A DNA stretch of 64,000 bases from Planctomycetaceae bacterium (GCA_014762625.1 JABURQ010000140.1:1-64000), one strand, 5' to 3'; counted from the first letter of the stretch, positions 49,210 to 58,400 are shown. Program-made: numbers and translations. The notes: generated by a model not told the origin, from the sequence alone.

Positions 49210-49558
49210 ATCGTTCGCCAACAAGATTTACACACACGAAAAAAGGCCCGATGTCGCGTGTGACACCGGGCCTTGTGAAAGGTCAAAGGTTAATCCCGTG
49301 TCACGTGCGCAGACTCCCCGCCAACAACTGACTTTGACTGAGCAAAATCGGTCGCCACACCAGGGGGCAGCTATGGGAATGTCGAAGTTTCGATAAGGAT
49401 TTCATGTTTCGACTCGTGAAAAACTTTCTGTGTCTCGAATGAGATAAACCAGATGCACTGGGACAGACGCCAAAGGGATCAAAATGGTTCACGACTTTCT
49501 GAAAGAATTCGAAGGATTTCGGAAAGTGGCTTCCCATTCTCATCGGCTACCTTCCGTC
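49210..49558. other. Intergenic stretch between tRNA-Phe and mgtE
   Basis: 349 bp. It contains a strong minus-strand terminator at 49239-49274. The remaining ~285 bp up to the mgtE stop show no gene that I can support. Confidence 0.5.
49239..49274 (-). terminator. Rho-independent terminator
   Basis: AAGGCCCG (49243-49250) pairs with CGGGCCTT (49267-49274). Inside, TGTC/GACA pairs after one mismatch, around a 6-nt loop. On the minus strand the hairpin is followed by six T. It would end transcripts coming from mgtE, 285 bp beyond its stop, or an unannotated RNA, and so isolates the tRNA cluster. Confidence 0.82.
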
Positions 49559-50887
49559 CTACGATTCCACCAGCATCGGCAGAAAGAGGACCGCGAATCC
49601 GAGGAACGAAGCGAAACCAACAATATCTGTCACCGTGGTCAGAAAAATAGACGATGATTGAGCCGGATCCCGACCCATCGACCGTAACACAATTGGAATA
49701 ACGGCCCCGGCCAACGCGGCTGCGCCCATATTGATGATCATCGCAAGGAAAATGACGAGTGCGAGTCCCGAGGCTCGGGTCCCGCCGGAACCTTCCCCCA
49801 GAAACTGCCAACCGAAAACCGCAACGGCGGTCGCGATCGCCACAAGGACGCCGTTAATGACTCCCGCGAATAATTCCTTGCGAATGACTTTTCTTTCCAG
49901 CCCCGAAATGATTTCGCGGAGAGCGAGTCCCCGAATAACGACAGCCAGAGATTGAGCGCCGGTATTGCCGCCTTGGCCAGCAACCACCGGCATTAAGACA
50001 GCCAGCGCCGCGACTTTCGTAATCGTTTCTTCAAATAATCCCACGACGGCGGCGGCGAGAAAGGCGGTTCCCAGATTGATCATCAGCCAGGGTAAGCGGC
50101 TTTTCACGACCTGGGAGACGGGTGATAAAGCGCGTTCATCGGCGCTGGCTCCAGAGAGCTTCTGCAAGTCTTCAAAAGCGGCACGTTGTCCAGCTTCGAG
50201 CGCTTCGGATTCAGTCACAATCCCGACCAACCGCCCCTCGTAATCGACTACCGGTAACGCCAGATAATGATGATCACGCATCAGGTTGATTACTTCCTGA
50301 CTGCCCATGGTATCGGGAACGCTGATGACATTTTTTCGCACCAATTCAGCGATCGGCGTCTCGGGATTGGCGACCAGCAAATCCCGCATCGTGAGCACAC
50401 CGACCAATTGTCCCGTCCTGTCTGTGACATATAAGTAATGTAACACCTGACGAGGGGTGCGACGGATCGCCGCGATGGCCTGTTCCGCGCGGAGATCAAT
50501 TGACAGGGAAGCGACGCGAGGGTCCATCATCCCGCCGGCCGTCTCCTCCGCGTAATGAGTCAGTTCGCGAAGAGGTTTCGCCGATTCCCTGGGGAGTTTT
50601 TCCAGGAGCGCTTCGCGTTGGATGGGGTCAAATTGTCGCAAAATGGTGGATGCGGCTCTGGGAGGCATCTCGGCCAACAATTCCGCGATACGAGGATTCT
50701 CCAACCCCGCCAGTAAGGGAGTTCCGATGTGAGGACTGAGCCGCGATAACAACGAGACCACGACGCCCGCCGGAAGTGTCTGAAACAGTCGCTGAGCTTC
50801 GGAGGAATCGAGTTCTTCGAACGAGCGTGCCGCTTCCTCCGGATGCAGCTCGATAAAACTTTGCAGCATCGCTTCCAAAGGTTTCAT
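49559..50887 (-). CDS. mgtE: Magnesium transporter MgtE
   Basis: Inner-membrane Mg2+ channel of 442 residues, normal length. The MgtE N-domain covers about residues 1-125 (LPAGVVVSLLSRLSP, AELLAEMPPRAAS). Two CBS domains follow at ~130-250 (LHYLYVTDRTGQLVGVLT, ALPVVDYEGRLVGIVT). Five transmembrane helices occupy 275-442 with the signature VAGQGGNTGAQSLAV. The N and CBS domains sense cytosolic Mg2+ and close the pore. The gene is divergent from the cyclase-like gene at 51025, 137 bp away. Confidence 0.95.
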   Translation of the reverse strand: MKPLEAMLQSFIELHPEEAARSFEELDSSEAQRLFQTLPAGVVVSLLSRLSPHIGTPLLAGLENPRIAELLAEMPPRAASTILRQFDPIQREALLEKLPRESAKPLRELTHYAEETAGGMMDPRVASLSIDLRAEQAIAAIRRTPRQVLHYLYVTDRTGQLVGVLTMRDLLVANPETPIAELVRKNVISVPDTMGSQEVINLMRDHHYLALPVVDYEGRLVGIVTESEALEAGQRAAFEDLQKLSGASADERALSPVSQVVKSRLPWLMINLGTAFLAAAVVGLFEETITKVAALAVLMPVVAGQGGNTGAQSLAVVIRGLALREIISGLERKVIRKELFAGVINGVLVAIATAVAVFGWQFLGEGSGGTRASGLALVIFLAMIINMGAAALAGAVIPIVLRSMGRDPAQSSSIFLTTVTDIVGFASFLGFAVLFLPMLVES

Positions 50888-51024
50888 AGTTCAGTGCCTG
50901 TCTTCCCTTTCAGGGGCTTTGAATTGACGCAACTTGATCTATCCGAAATCAGCGGAATCTGTTACCAGTTTGCGGACTCTCTTCACTGGAAACGCCTACC
51001 TGTCGTTGATGAACGCGTCAAATC

Positions 51025-52431
51025 ATGTCAGCCAATCGTCATGAACGCTATCCCTATCATCTGGCGAAACTGGTGTTTCGCGGCCTTCGGGATTATACCG
51101 CGACTCCTCCGTCCGAGAAGATCCTTTTAAAGCTGTTTGAAACGTTATATTTCACCAGCCTCAAGACGGACGAATTACGATCGAGTCGCTGCACCCTCAA
51201 TTATCTCGATCCCCAGGACGCGCACGCTTTCCTTTCCTCTCGGGAGAATCGATCGGGCTGGTCGGTAAGTCCTCTCGCCGAACCGATCCCTTGTAACGTT
51301 CATTCCCTGTTGAAGATCAGTGAAGCGGTTGATCCGACCGTCTCTTCTCTCGCCGTCACGAGTGATCAGGAAGGAAACCTTTTCATCTGGGCTCTGGTCG
51401 ATCAGGAACTGCGTTACGGCAATCACCTCGCTTTGGACGCTTTGGCGGATCCCGTTCGCCCTGGATTATTTCAATCCACCATCACGGGAGTGGGATCGAT
51501 TTCGGTCTCCAAAAATTTCAAGCTTTTGGGTTGTCTCGAACAGAATCATCTGATTACCAGTTACCACGACGTTCTCTGGACCGGACCGATCCATCGAAAA
51601 ATTCAGGCACTTCTGGACACGTATCTCGGAAATTTGTTGAAATCACGCGCCGGATTGATCGACGCCAATCTGATGGCCGCCTTCCGGGACGAGCTCTTCG
51701 TGCGCTGGCAGAATTCGTTATGTCGAATTCTCTACAACATCCAGCAATATCGACATGGGGGAGGTCTCCTGATTGTCCCGGAATGTCCGGTTCCTGATGT
51801 GAACATCAAATATGGACTGAATTATTCGAGATTACCCGAATCGTTAATTCGTCTCTGCACGCAGCAGATCGCCAAACGAGAAACCATGCAAGCGATCTCG
51901 CTGGAATGCCTGACGACGAACGGAATGTTGAAATACGACCAATACGTCGAATCCATCCAACGACAGGATGACCTCGATCGGCTGAAAACCGAGGTTCTGG
52001 GATGTAATCGATTCGTGGCGTCGCTCTCGAATGTCGATGGCTTCGTTCTGCTCGATCGCAGTCTGTCAGTCCGCGGATTCGGAGTCGAAGCCCGCACCGA
52101 CGACCCAATTACGAGCGTCGCCGTTGCGGGCGATGCGGAAGCCTCTCGACAAAATCTCCAGAAGACGCCCATCGATCACTACGGCACGCGCCACCGCGCG
52201 ATGATCCGATATTGCAATCGCCATGCGGAGTCACTCGGTTTTGTTGTCTCGCAGGACGGCGATATTCGTGCCATCACTCGACGTGGTGACGATGTGATCC
52301 TGTGGGAAAATATCAACGTGCAACTCTCTTATCGATCCGAACTCCGTCGTATCGACGGTTCACACGAAACACCTCTCTCCGACAAACTGCACGAATGGTT
52401 CTTCTCCAGCCATCAACGGCGCTCGGCATAA
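51025..52431 (+). CDS. DisA/CdaA-like (DAC domain) nucleotide cyclase-like protein with N-terminal sensor
   Basis: Protein of 468 residues. The C-terminal ~130 residues carry the landmarks of diadenylate cyclase domains, which make c-di-AMP from two ATP. D338-G339-F340 in VDGFVLLDR matches the DGA motif with Ala replaced by Phe. G387-T388-R389-H390-R391 matches the GTRHR motif exactly, followed by LGFVVSQDGDIRAI. The N-terminal ~300 residues would be the sensor region, probably the type catalogued as DACNV in planctomycetes and other bacteria. There is no membrane segment, unlike CdaA, and no helix-hairpin-helix region, unlike DisA. With the Asp and RHR intact, cyclase activity is possible; the Phe may alter it. 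Neighbour mgtE is an ion transporter, a class often controlled by c-di-AMP. Confidence 0.72.
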   Translation: MSANRHERYPYHLAKLVFRGLRDYTATPPSEKILLKLFETLYFTSLKTDELRSSRCTLNYLDPQDAHAFLSSRENRSGWSVSPLAEPIPCNVHSLLKISEAVDPTVSSLAVTSDQEGNLFIWALVDQELRYGNHLALDALADPVRPGLFQSTITGVGSISVSKNFKLLGCLEQNHLITSYHDVLWTGPIHRKIQALLDTYLGNLLKSRAGLIDANLMAAFRDELFVRWQNSLCRILYNIQQYRHGGGLLIVPECPVPDVNIKYGLNYSRLPESLIRLCTQQIAKRETMQAISLECLTTNGMLKYDQYVESIQRQDDLDRLKTEVLGCNRFVASLSNVDGFVLLDRSLSVRGFGVEARTDDPITSVAVAGDAEASRQNLQKTPIDHYGTRHRAMIRYCNRHAESLGFVVSQDGDIRAITRRGDDVILWENINVQLSYRSELRRIDGSHETPLSDKLHEWFFSSHQRRSA

Positions 52432-52489
52432 GCAACGCCTTGCGGGTCATGGATTGTGGTTAATGAGAGTGCTTCAGTCGCGGCAATCT

Positions 52490-52508
52490 CCCGGTTTTGT
52501 AAACCGGG
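52490..52508. terminator. Hairpin after the cyclase-like gene
   Basis: CCCGGTTT (52490-52497) pairs perfectly with AAACCGGG (52501-52508) around a 3-nt loop. It lies 58 bp after the cyclase-like gene. It lacks a T-run, so termination is uncertain; it could equally be part of the sulfatase leader. Confidence 0.4.
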
Positions 52509-52535
52509 CGGGAAATGGAATCCCGATCTCGGTAA

Positions 52536-52578
52536 CATGAAGAGGTCCTCGGCACTGTCGGAAAAAGACCTCTTCATG
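52536..52578 (+). promoter_or_regulatory. Inverted repeat covering the sulfatase start codon
   Basis: CATGAAGAGGTC (52536-52547) pairs perfectly with GACCTCTTCATG (52567-52578), with a 19-nt loop. The right arm contains the ATG at 52576 that starts the sulfatase signal peptide. The left arm contains an in-frame ATG at 52537. In mRNA the stem would bury the start codon. Confidence 0.6.
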
Positions 52579-54153
52579 AAACGGTTTCTCTCTCGAATAC
52601 TGGTGTTCTGCTCGCTGGTGGTTGTTACCAGCCCTGCGCTGCCGGCTCAAGAACTCCCCAATATTCTCCTCATCCTCGCCGATGATCTCGGCTACGGCGA
52701 CGTCGGATGCTACAACCCGGAATCGCTGATTCCAACGCCGCATCTCGATCGACTCGCCAGCGAAGGAATGCGTTTTACGGATGCGCATAGTCCGTCCACG
52801 GTCTGCACTCCTTCGCGATACAGTTTGATGACGGGTCGAATGTGTTTCCGGACGGGGTATCGCGGCGTCTTCTCCGGAGTGGGCGGCCCCGCTCTGATTG
52901 AAGAAGAAACGCTGACGTTGCCTCAAATGCTGAAAGAGCACGGCTACCAGACAGCCTGCATCGGTAAGTGGCACATTGGGATGACCTTCACGACAAAAGA
53001 GGGTCAACCCGCTTATGACGCACCGGTTCAGGCCACTCAACCCCGCGACTGGCGCGACGGGGGAGCCGCACTGGAACGCGTGAAGTTAGTCGATTTTTCC
53101 CAACCGATTCCCGACGGCCCCGTCCATCGCGGTTTCGATGATTTTTTCGGGACCGCCTGTTGCCCGACGACGGATTGGCTCTATGCCTTCATCGAAAACG
53201 ATCGAATTGCCGTTCCTCCCACGCGTCAACTCTCACACCAGTACCTCCCCAATCATCCCTATTCTTACGACAATCGGCGCGGCATGATCGCGCCCGATTA
53301 CGATCTGCAAAACGTCGATCTGGAGTTCCTCCAGCGGAGTCAATCGTGGTTGAGAAACCACGTCAACAGCGCTCCCGAGAAACCTTTTTTCCTGTTTCAC
53401 TCGATGCAGGCGGTTCACCTGCCATCGTTTCCCGCGAATCGATTCAAAGGTTCGACGAACGCCGGGCCTCACGGCGACTTCATCCACGAGATGGACTATG
53501 TTGTCGGAGAATTATTGGAGACTCTGGCGGCACTCGAACTGGTACGAAACACCCTGGTCATTTTCAGCAGCGATAACGGCCCTGAAGTGACCTCCGTCGT
53601 CAACATGCGCCAAGATCATCATCACGACGGTGCCCGCCCCTGGCGGGGCATGAAACGGGACGGTTGGGAAGGCGGACATCGGGTACCGCTCATCGTTCGC
53701 TGGCCGGGAGTCGTGCCGGCGGGATCGGTCAGTAATGAACTCACGAGTCTGACCGATATCCTGGCGACGTGCGGAGCGATCGTCGGCGAAGAACATCCCG
53801 GCGAACTCGCGGAAGACAGTTACAACCTGTTACCGGTCTGGAAAGGCGAAAAACTGAAGAAGCCGGTTCGACCTTTTCTGTTGCAACATACTGCATCGCT
53901 CGCCATGTCGATTCGAGTTGGGGACTGGAAGTATCTCGATCATCGCGGTTCGGGCGGCAACAACTACGAGCGACGCGCCGACCTGAAACCATATCGTCTT
54001 CCCGAGACCGCCCCCCAGGCTCCCGGTCAATTGTACAATCTCAAATCCGATCCCGGCGAAACCACCAATGTTTACAATCAATATCCCGATGTTGTGGCCC
54101 GACTGAAAGCTCAGCTCGACAAACAACTCCAAGGGACTCCCCTCGAAAGATAA
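52576..54153 (+). CDS. Secreted sulfatase (formylglycine type)
   Basis: Arylsulfatase-family enzyme of 525 residues from the ATG at 52576, chosen because it directly starts a signal peptide (ILVFCSLVVVTSPALPA). In-frame starts at 52456 (GTG) and 52537 (ATG) would put a long polar stretch in front. The metal site opens with NILLILADDLGYGD. The modification site is CTPSR (Cys about residue 77), read by formylglycine-generating enzymes. ACIGKWHIG and FSSDNGPE complete the active site. It would desulfate polysaccharides or other sulfate esters; the exact substrate cannot be told. The ceramidase-like gene follows 22 bp later. The maturase at 18.9-20.1 kb could activate it. Confidence 0.92.
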   Translation: MKRFLSRILVFCSLVVVTSPALPAQELPNILLILADDLGYGDVGCYNPESLIPTPHLDRLASEGMRFTDAHSPSTVCTPSRYSLMTGRMCFRTGYRGVFSGVGGPALIEEETLTLPQMLKEHGYQTACIGKWHIGMTFTTKEGQPAYDAPVQATQPRDWRDGGAALERVKLVDFSQPIPDGPVHRGFDDFFGTACCPTTDWLYAFIENDRIAVPPTRQLSHQYLPNHPYSYDNRRGMIAPDYDLQNVDLEFLQRSQSWLRNHVNSAPEKPFFLFHSMQAVHLPSFPANRFKGSTNAGPHGDFIHEMDYVVGELLETLAALELVRNTLVIFSSDNGPEVTSVVNMRQDHHHDGARPWRGMKRDGWEGGHRVPLIVRWPGVVPAGSVSNELTSLTDILATCGAIVGEEHPGELAEDSYNLLPVWKGEKLKKPVRPFLLQHTASLAMSIRVGDWKYLDHRGSGGNNYERRADLKPYRLPETAPQAPGQLYNLKSDPGETTNVYNQYPDVVARLKAQLDKQLQGTPLER

Positions 54154-54175
54154 GCCTTCTGAAGAGCACGCCATC

Positions 54176-55582
54176 ATGAAACACAGCCTCACAGTCATTC
54201 TTCTGGTCGTGAACCTGTCCCTCACTTCCAATCTTTTCGCGGAGGGTCTTCGCGCAGGAGCCGCAAAAGTCGATATCACGCCGCCCGAAGGGGTTTCGCT
54301 CGACGGCTCGATTAGTAAAAACGGACCCGTGACCGGAGTTCACGATCCGCTTCACGCGAGGGCCCTCGTGCTGGCGGATGACGAGACACGCATCGCCATT
54401 GTGATCGTCGATGCCTGTATGGTCGAGGAGGAAGTTTTCGACGACGCCAAAAAACTCGTCCATCAGGAGTCCGGCTTCCCCACCGATCACATGCTCATGG
54501 CGGCCACCCACACTCACGCCGCCCCGCGCCTGATTCACATCGGCACGGAGCCAATCGACGACCAGTATCATCGCGACGCGGCGCAGAAGATCGCTCAGGC
54601 CGTCCTCGAGGCCGAGAAACATCTGGTCTCCGCGCAACTGGGGCACGGTTCTTTCCGGTTGGAGGGACTGATCGCCTGCCGCCGATTTCTTTGCGAACCG
54701 GGGACGGTCGCCGTCAACCCGTTCGGCGAAAGCGGAGAACGGATCAAATCGGTCGCCGGGAAATCGACGGGCGTGATCGAACCCGCGGGACCGGTCGATC
54801 CCGAGTTCTCGGTGATCTCCGTCCAGGATCGCGACGGACACCAGATCGCCGCGCTGGGAAATTTCAGCGTCCATTATTGCGGCGGTTACCGACGCGGGAT
54901 GGTGAGTGCGGATTACTTCGGACAATTTTCGGAACAGATGGAAGCGAAATTATCCGCCCGAGGGGAGCGGCCCGCAATTGGTTTGATGTCGAATGGAACC
55001 AGCGGGAATACCGGCGCGTTCCAGAACCGGGGACGCAAGTTCCAGCCGTTCGAGGGGATGGAATATTACGGACGTATGATGGCGGAGAGGTCGGCGGAAC
55101 TGATTTCCAAACTGGAACATAAGTCCGACCTGGATATCGAGATGCAGCAAACCGATTTAACGCTCAACGTTCGCAAACCGAGTGCGGAACGAATCGCCTG
55201 GGCGAAAGAGATCGTGGCTCATCCCGACAAACCGACGCCGCATCGCTGGTCGAAAATTTACGCCGACGAAACCCTCCACCTGAGTCGATTCCCCGAGCAA
55301 AAAACGATCAAAATCCAGGCGATCAAAGTCGGCGACCTGGCGATCGCTTCCGCGCCGTGCGAAGTGTTCGCGGAAACGGGGCTCGCGCTGAAGAAACGGA
55401 GCCCGCACCCGAAAACGATTCACATCGAACTCGCCAACGGCTACGCCGGTTACTTGCCTCCGAAAGAGCAGCACGAACTCGGCGGTTACGAGACCTGGCC
55501 CGCACGGTCCAGTTTTCTGGAAGTGGACGCCGCCCGAAAGATTCTCGAAACGCAGCTTCAACTGCTCGAAGGCCTCAAGTAA
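54176..55582 (+). CDS. Neutral/alkaline ceramidase-like secreted protein (second copy)
   Basis: Exported protein of 468 residues. Signal peptide TVILLVVNLSLTSNLFA. The ceramidase-type N-terminal domain opens with AGAAKVDITPP, and the zinc motif THTHAAP is at 111-117. Further family strings are LGNFSVHYCGG and LMSNGTSGN. It shares fold and motifs with the protein at 7502-8866 but is clearly diverged, so this is not a recent duplicate. Being 22 bp behind the sulfatase it probably shares its transcript, hinting at a sulfated glycolipid or polysaccharide substrate (inference). Its stop abuts the stop of the convergent gene with no gap. Confidence 0.82.
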   Translation: MKHSLTVILLVVNLSLTSNLFAEGLRAGAAKVDITPPEGVSLDGSISKNGPVTGVHDPLHARALVLADDETRIAIVIVDACMVEEEVFDDAKKLVHQESGFPTDHMLMAATHTHAAPRLIHIGTEPIDDQYHRDAAQKIAQAVLEAEKHLVSAQLGHGSFRLEGLIACRRFLCEPGTVAVNPFGESGERIKSVAGKSTGVIEPAGPVDPEFSVISVQDRDGHQIAALGNFSVHYCGGYRRGMVSADYFGQFSEQMEAKLSARGERPAIGLMSNGTSGNTGAFQNRGRKFQPFEGMEYYGRMMAERSAELISKLEHKSDLDIEMQQTDLTLNVRKPSAERIAWAKEIVAHPDKPTPHRWSKIYADETLHLSRFPEQKTIKIQAIKVGDLAIASAPCEVFAETGLALKKRSPHPKTIHIELANGYAGYLPPKEQHELGGYETWPARSSFLEVDAARKILETQLQLLEGLK

Positions 55583-56899
55583 TCACTTTCTATAGACGAG
55601 CGTCGTCATCGACCAGGGACGGTCGTGGAACAAAAATGTGATCTCGACGAACATCGCGATATGATCCCCGTTCTCGGGGATTTTGACTTGGGCGTGGAGC
55701 GATTTCAGTTCGTGGTCGAGTTCGGTCGGTTTCCACTCGGCGTCCCGAAAGTCGAGATCGGCAGAGGTCGCCTTCCAGAGAGTGGCTTTCGCGATGGGAG
55801 ATTCGGTTTTGAGATCGAGACTTTGCGAAGGATTGCCCGGCTTCAGGCTCCAGTTCATGTCCGGCATCGGGGTGCCGGACGCGATGTGCTGAAAGAAAAT
55901 GGAGAGCGTATTCAGAGCGTTCTCCCGTCCGCCGTCCAAACCGTGTCCCGCGTTGGGAACCTGCAACACATACTTGGGACCTTTCAGGTCGTCCCAGTAG
56001 AGATTCATGGCGTCAACCACCCAGTACGGATCGTTGGTGCCGACGATCATCAGTTTGGGAAGCGTCAGCTTCGAACGGTACGTGTAGGGATCCATCATGA
56101 CGCGGAGGGCTCGCTCGCGGTCCGATTCTTCGTCGGGTGACGTCTTCACCAATCCTTTGCTGGTGTAATCAATAATCTGTTCGCTGTATTTCCCCCACGT
56201 CGCTTTTTGATTCTGCGTTTGCTTCATGAAATTGAGCACGTCGATCACGATCGGGGCCGTGCCCACGATTCGCTCATCGACGACCGGCGTAAGCCAGCTC
56301 GTCCAACCCCGCTTCGAGGCTCCTGTGATCACGAACTTTTCGACCGATTGATCGAAGTGCTGATCGCTAAACTCCTCCAGGGCATCCATCGCTCTGACGG
56401 CACTTTTTACCATCGGAAACAGTAACGGCCAGGTGTCGTCGCCGGTTTTGAGATACCGTAACCAGGTTTCCGTAATCAAATCGTCCTCCACGCGATCGCC
56501 CAACAACGGCTGATTGGGAACCTGATACAAAAAGGCCACGGCAGCACCGCAGGCGTTCGCCAGCTTCAATCCGGTCACCTGATCGTCTTTCTTGGGGACG
56601 CGACCTGTAGTTCCTCCCGTCACGAACAGCAGCATGTGTTGCGGATGGTCCATTTTTGACGGTTCATACACCATGAGCGTGTGAGACCACACAATCTCAT
56701 GCCAGGTTTGCGAGGTCAGTTTCAACTGATGCACCGTTCCGAGTTCGGTTTTCGTCGAGCGAAGGCGTTCCCAGGCGAACGATCGATCTTCCGCTCGAAC
56801 GTAACGTTCCAACGAATCGGGTATCTGCGTCTCTTCGGCGCAAACGATCGACTGAAACAGAAGACAGGGCAAAAGAGCGGAGAGTTGGAACAGCTTCAT
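55583..56899 (-). CDS. PhoPQ-activated pathogenicity-related family hydrolase
   Basis: Exported protein of 438 residues of the PqaA-like family. A signal peptide (LFQLSALLPCLLFQSIVCA) precedes ERYVRAEDRSFAW, the family's usual start. Alpha/beta-hydrolase features include LLFVTGGTTGR and a nucleophile-elbow-like ITGASKRGW (S195). PKLMIVGTNDPYWVVDA supplies the acid and NAGHGLDGG the His. In Salmonella the relative PqaA is linked to antimicrobial peptide resistance; the reaction is unknown, and planctomycetes have many copies. It is divergent from the oxidase operon, with its start 85 bp from that of the CydA-like gene. Confidence 0.85.
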   Translation of the reverse strand: MKLFQLSALLPCLLFQSIVCAEETQIPDSLERYVRAEDRSFAWERLRSTKTELGTVHQLKLTSQTWHEIVWSHTLMVYEPSKMDHPQHMLLFVTGGTTGRVPKKDDQVTGLKLANACGAAVAFLYQVPNQPLLGDRVEDDLITETWLRYLKTGDDTWPLLFPMVKSAVRAMDALEEFSDQHFDQSVEKFVITGASKRGWTSWLTPVVDERIVGTAPIVIDVLNFMKQTQNQKATWGKYSEQIIDYTSKGLVKTSPDEESDRERALRVMMDPYTYRSKLTLPKLMIVGTNDPYWVVDAMNLYWDDLKGPKYVLQVPNAGHGLDGGRENALNTLSIFFQHIASGTPMPDMNWSLKPGNPSQSLDLKTESPIAKATLWKATSADLDFRDAEWKPTELDHELKSLHAQVKIPENGDHIAMFVEITFLFHDRPWSMTTLVYRK

Positions 56900-56984
56900 A
56901 ATGATTCCTATTGGAAACTGGCGAACGGTCGGTTGTGGAAATTCAGTTTCGTTCTATAAAGGAATAAGATCAAGGAGCAAATGG

Positions 56985-58400
56985 ATGCCTGATGTTTATC
57001 CGATTAACGACTACGGTCCCATCATGCCGGGCCTCGTCATGGGAATGGTGGCGATCGTGCATGTGTTTCTGGCACAATTCGCGGTCGGCGGCGGAATTCT
57101 GCTCTGTTATTTCCAATGGCTGAAAATGACCGGGCGGGATGCAAACGCGGGCCGGTTTGTCGACGGCTATTTCAAAGTGCTCGTGTTGATTAGCTTTGTG
57201 ATGGGGGCGTTGACGGGAGTCGCGATCTGGTTCACCGCCATTCAGATCTCCGCGGGGACGATCGGATCGATGGTGCTCAACTTCCATTGGCTCTGGGCGA
57301 CTGAGTGGACGTTCTTCTGTCTCGAAATCGCCGCCGGATATTCGTTTTATCGCTACCACGCGCGACTCTCCGATCGTACTTCTTTGTGGTTGCTGGCGAT
57401 TTACGCTTTTGCGGCCTGGATGAGTCTCTTTCTGATTAACGGCATTCTCTCCTGGCAATTGACGCCGGGCAACTGGCTGAAAACGGAAAGCGTGGCGGAT
57501 GGATTCTTCAATCCCAGTTTCTGGCCGAGCTTGTTGTTTCGGACGGTCGTCTCGGTCACTCTGGCCGCGCTGGCGGCGTGTGTGGTGATCAATCTGATGA
57601 AGATCGATCGTGAGGCAAAAGCGCGATTGATCCATCGCGCCTCCCTGTTGCTGGTGCCCATGCTGTCGATGCCGCTGCTCGGAGTCTGGTTTCTGGCCGT
57701 CATGCCCGCCGACAGTCGAGGCTGGGTGCTGGGTGAGAGCCCGGCGATGATGCTGTTTCTCAATATTTCAATCGCAGCCTCATTATTGATTGGAGCTTAT
57801 GCCATCGTCGGACTGGTGATCAAAAATCTTTACATCAACGGGGCGACAGCGACTCTATTGCTCCTGCTGGCGTTCGGTGCCACGGCGGGGGGTGAATTCG
57901 TTCGCGAGGGAGCCCGCAAACCGTTCTCGATTCGACAGGTGCTGTACTCCAACTCGATTCGACCGGAGGATGTCGCTCGCTTGCGCGAAGTTGGTTGTCT
58001 GGCCGATGACCCGTATCCCCTGAAAACCGACATCGAATTTCCCAATCTTCAGGTGCGCGACGGGGCGAAAGTTTTTCGTCGCCAGTGTGCGGTCTGTCAC
58101 ACGGTTGAGGGAACGAACGGCGTCACCCATCTGACGAACACCTGGGACGCGGATCAGATGCGAATGAATATCGCCAAGCTCCAGAAAACCAAACCGTTCA
58201 TGCCTCCCTTCGCAGGAACCGCCGATGAACTGGAGTCGCTGGTGCAATTTCTTCGCTGGTCACACGACGACCGACCTGAAGAATGGAAACTCTCCGACGA
58301 TCCGGCCACTCTCGATCGCATTCAAGTCTGGCTCGATGAAGCGGGTACCAAACCGGGGAACTTCAAGCAATATGAAGAACTCGCGGGGGTAGGTGACTAA
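56985..58400 (+). CDS. Cytochrome bd-like oxidase subunit I fused to cytochrome c
   Basis: Membrane protein of 471 residues; AAGGAG at the right distance supports the ATG at 56985. The first ~340 residues form about nine helices and resemble CydA. H26 is placed like the haem b595 ligand, and E107 and E114 in ATEWTFFCLEIAAG are placed like the conserved helix-III acids. A soluble C-terminal domain follows with one haem c site, CAVCH (C368, C371, H372), and a likely Met ligand in MPPFAG. Classical CydA has no haem c. Bd relatives with a C-terminal cytochrome c (the OR-C type) are described, notably in planctomycetes, and may take electrons from a c-type donor. The long quinol loop of CydA seems missing. 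Confidence 0.8.
   Translation: MPDVYPINDYGPIMPGLVMGMVAIVHVFLAQFAVGGGILLCYFQWLKMTGRDANAGRFVDGYFKVLVLISFVMGALTGVAIWFTAIQISAGTIGSMVLNFHWLWATEWTFFCLEIAAGYSFYRYHARLSDRTSLWLLAIYAFAAWMSLFLINGILSWQLTPGNWLKTESVADGFFNPSFWPSLLFRTVVSVTLAALAACVVINLMKIDREAKARLIHRASLLLVPMLSMPLLGVWFLAVMPADSRGWVLGESPAMMLFLNISIAASLLIGAYAIVGLVIKNLYINGATATLLLLLAFGATAGGEFVREGARKPFSIRQVLYSNSIRPEDVARLREVGCLADDPYPLKTDIEFPNLQVRDGAKVFRRQCAVCHTVEGTNGVTHLTNTWDADQMRMNIAKLQKTKPFMPPFAGTADELESLVQFLRWSHDDRPEEWKLSDDPATLDRIQVWLDEAGTKPGNFKQYEELAGVGD

Noticed and set aside
49544-49556. 13-base match to the 5' end of tRNA-Ser just after the mgtE stop, as a possible tRNA fragment or attachment site
   Set aside because: A 13-base match is expected by chance several times in a 64-kb window, and nothing else of the tRNA is present.
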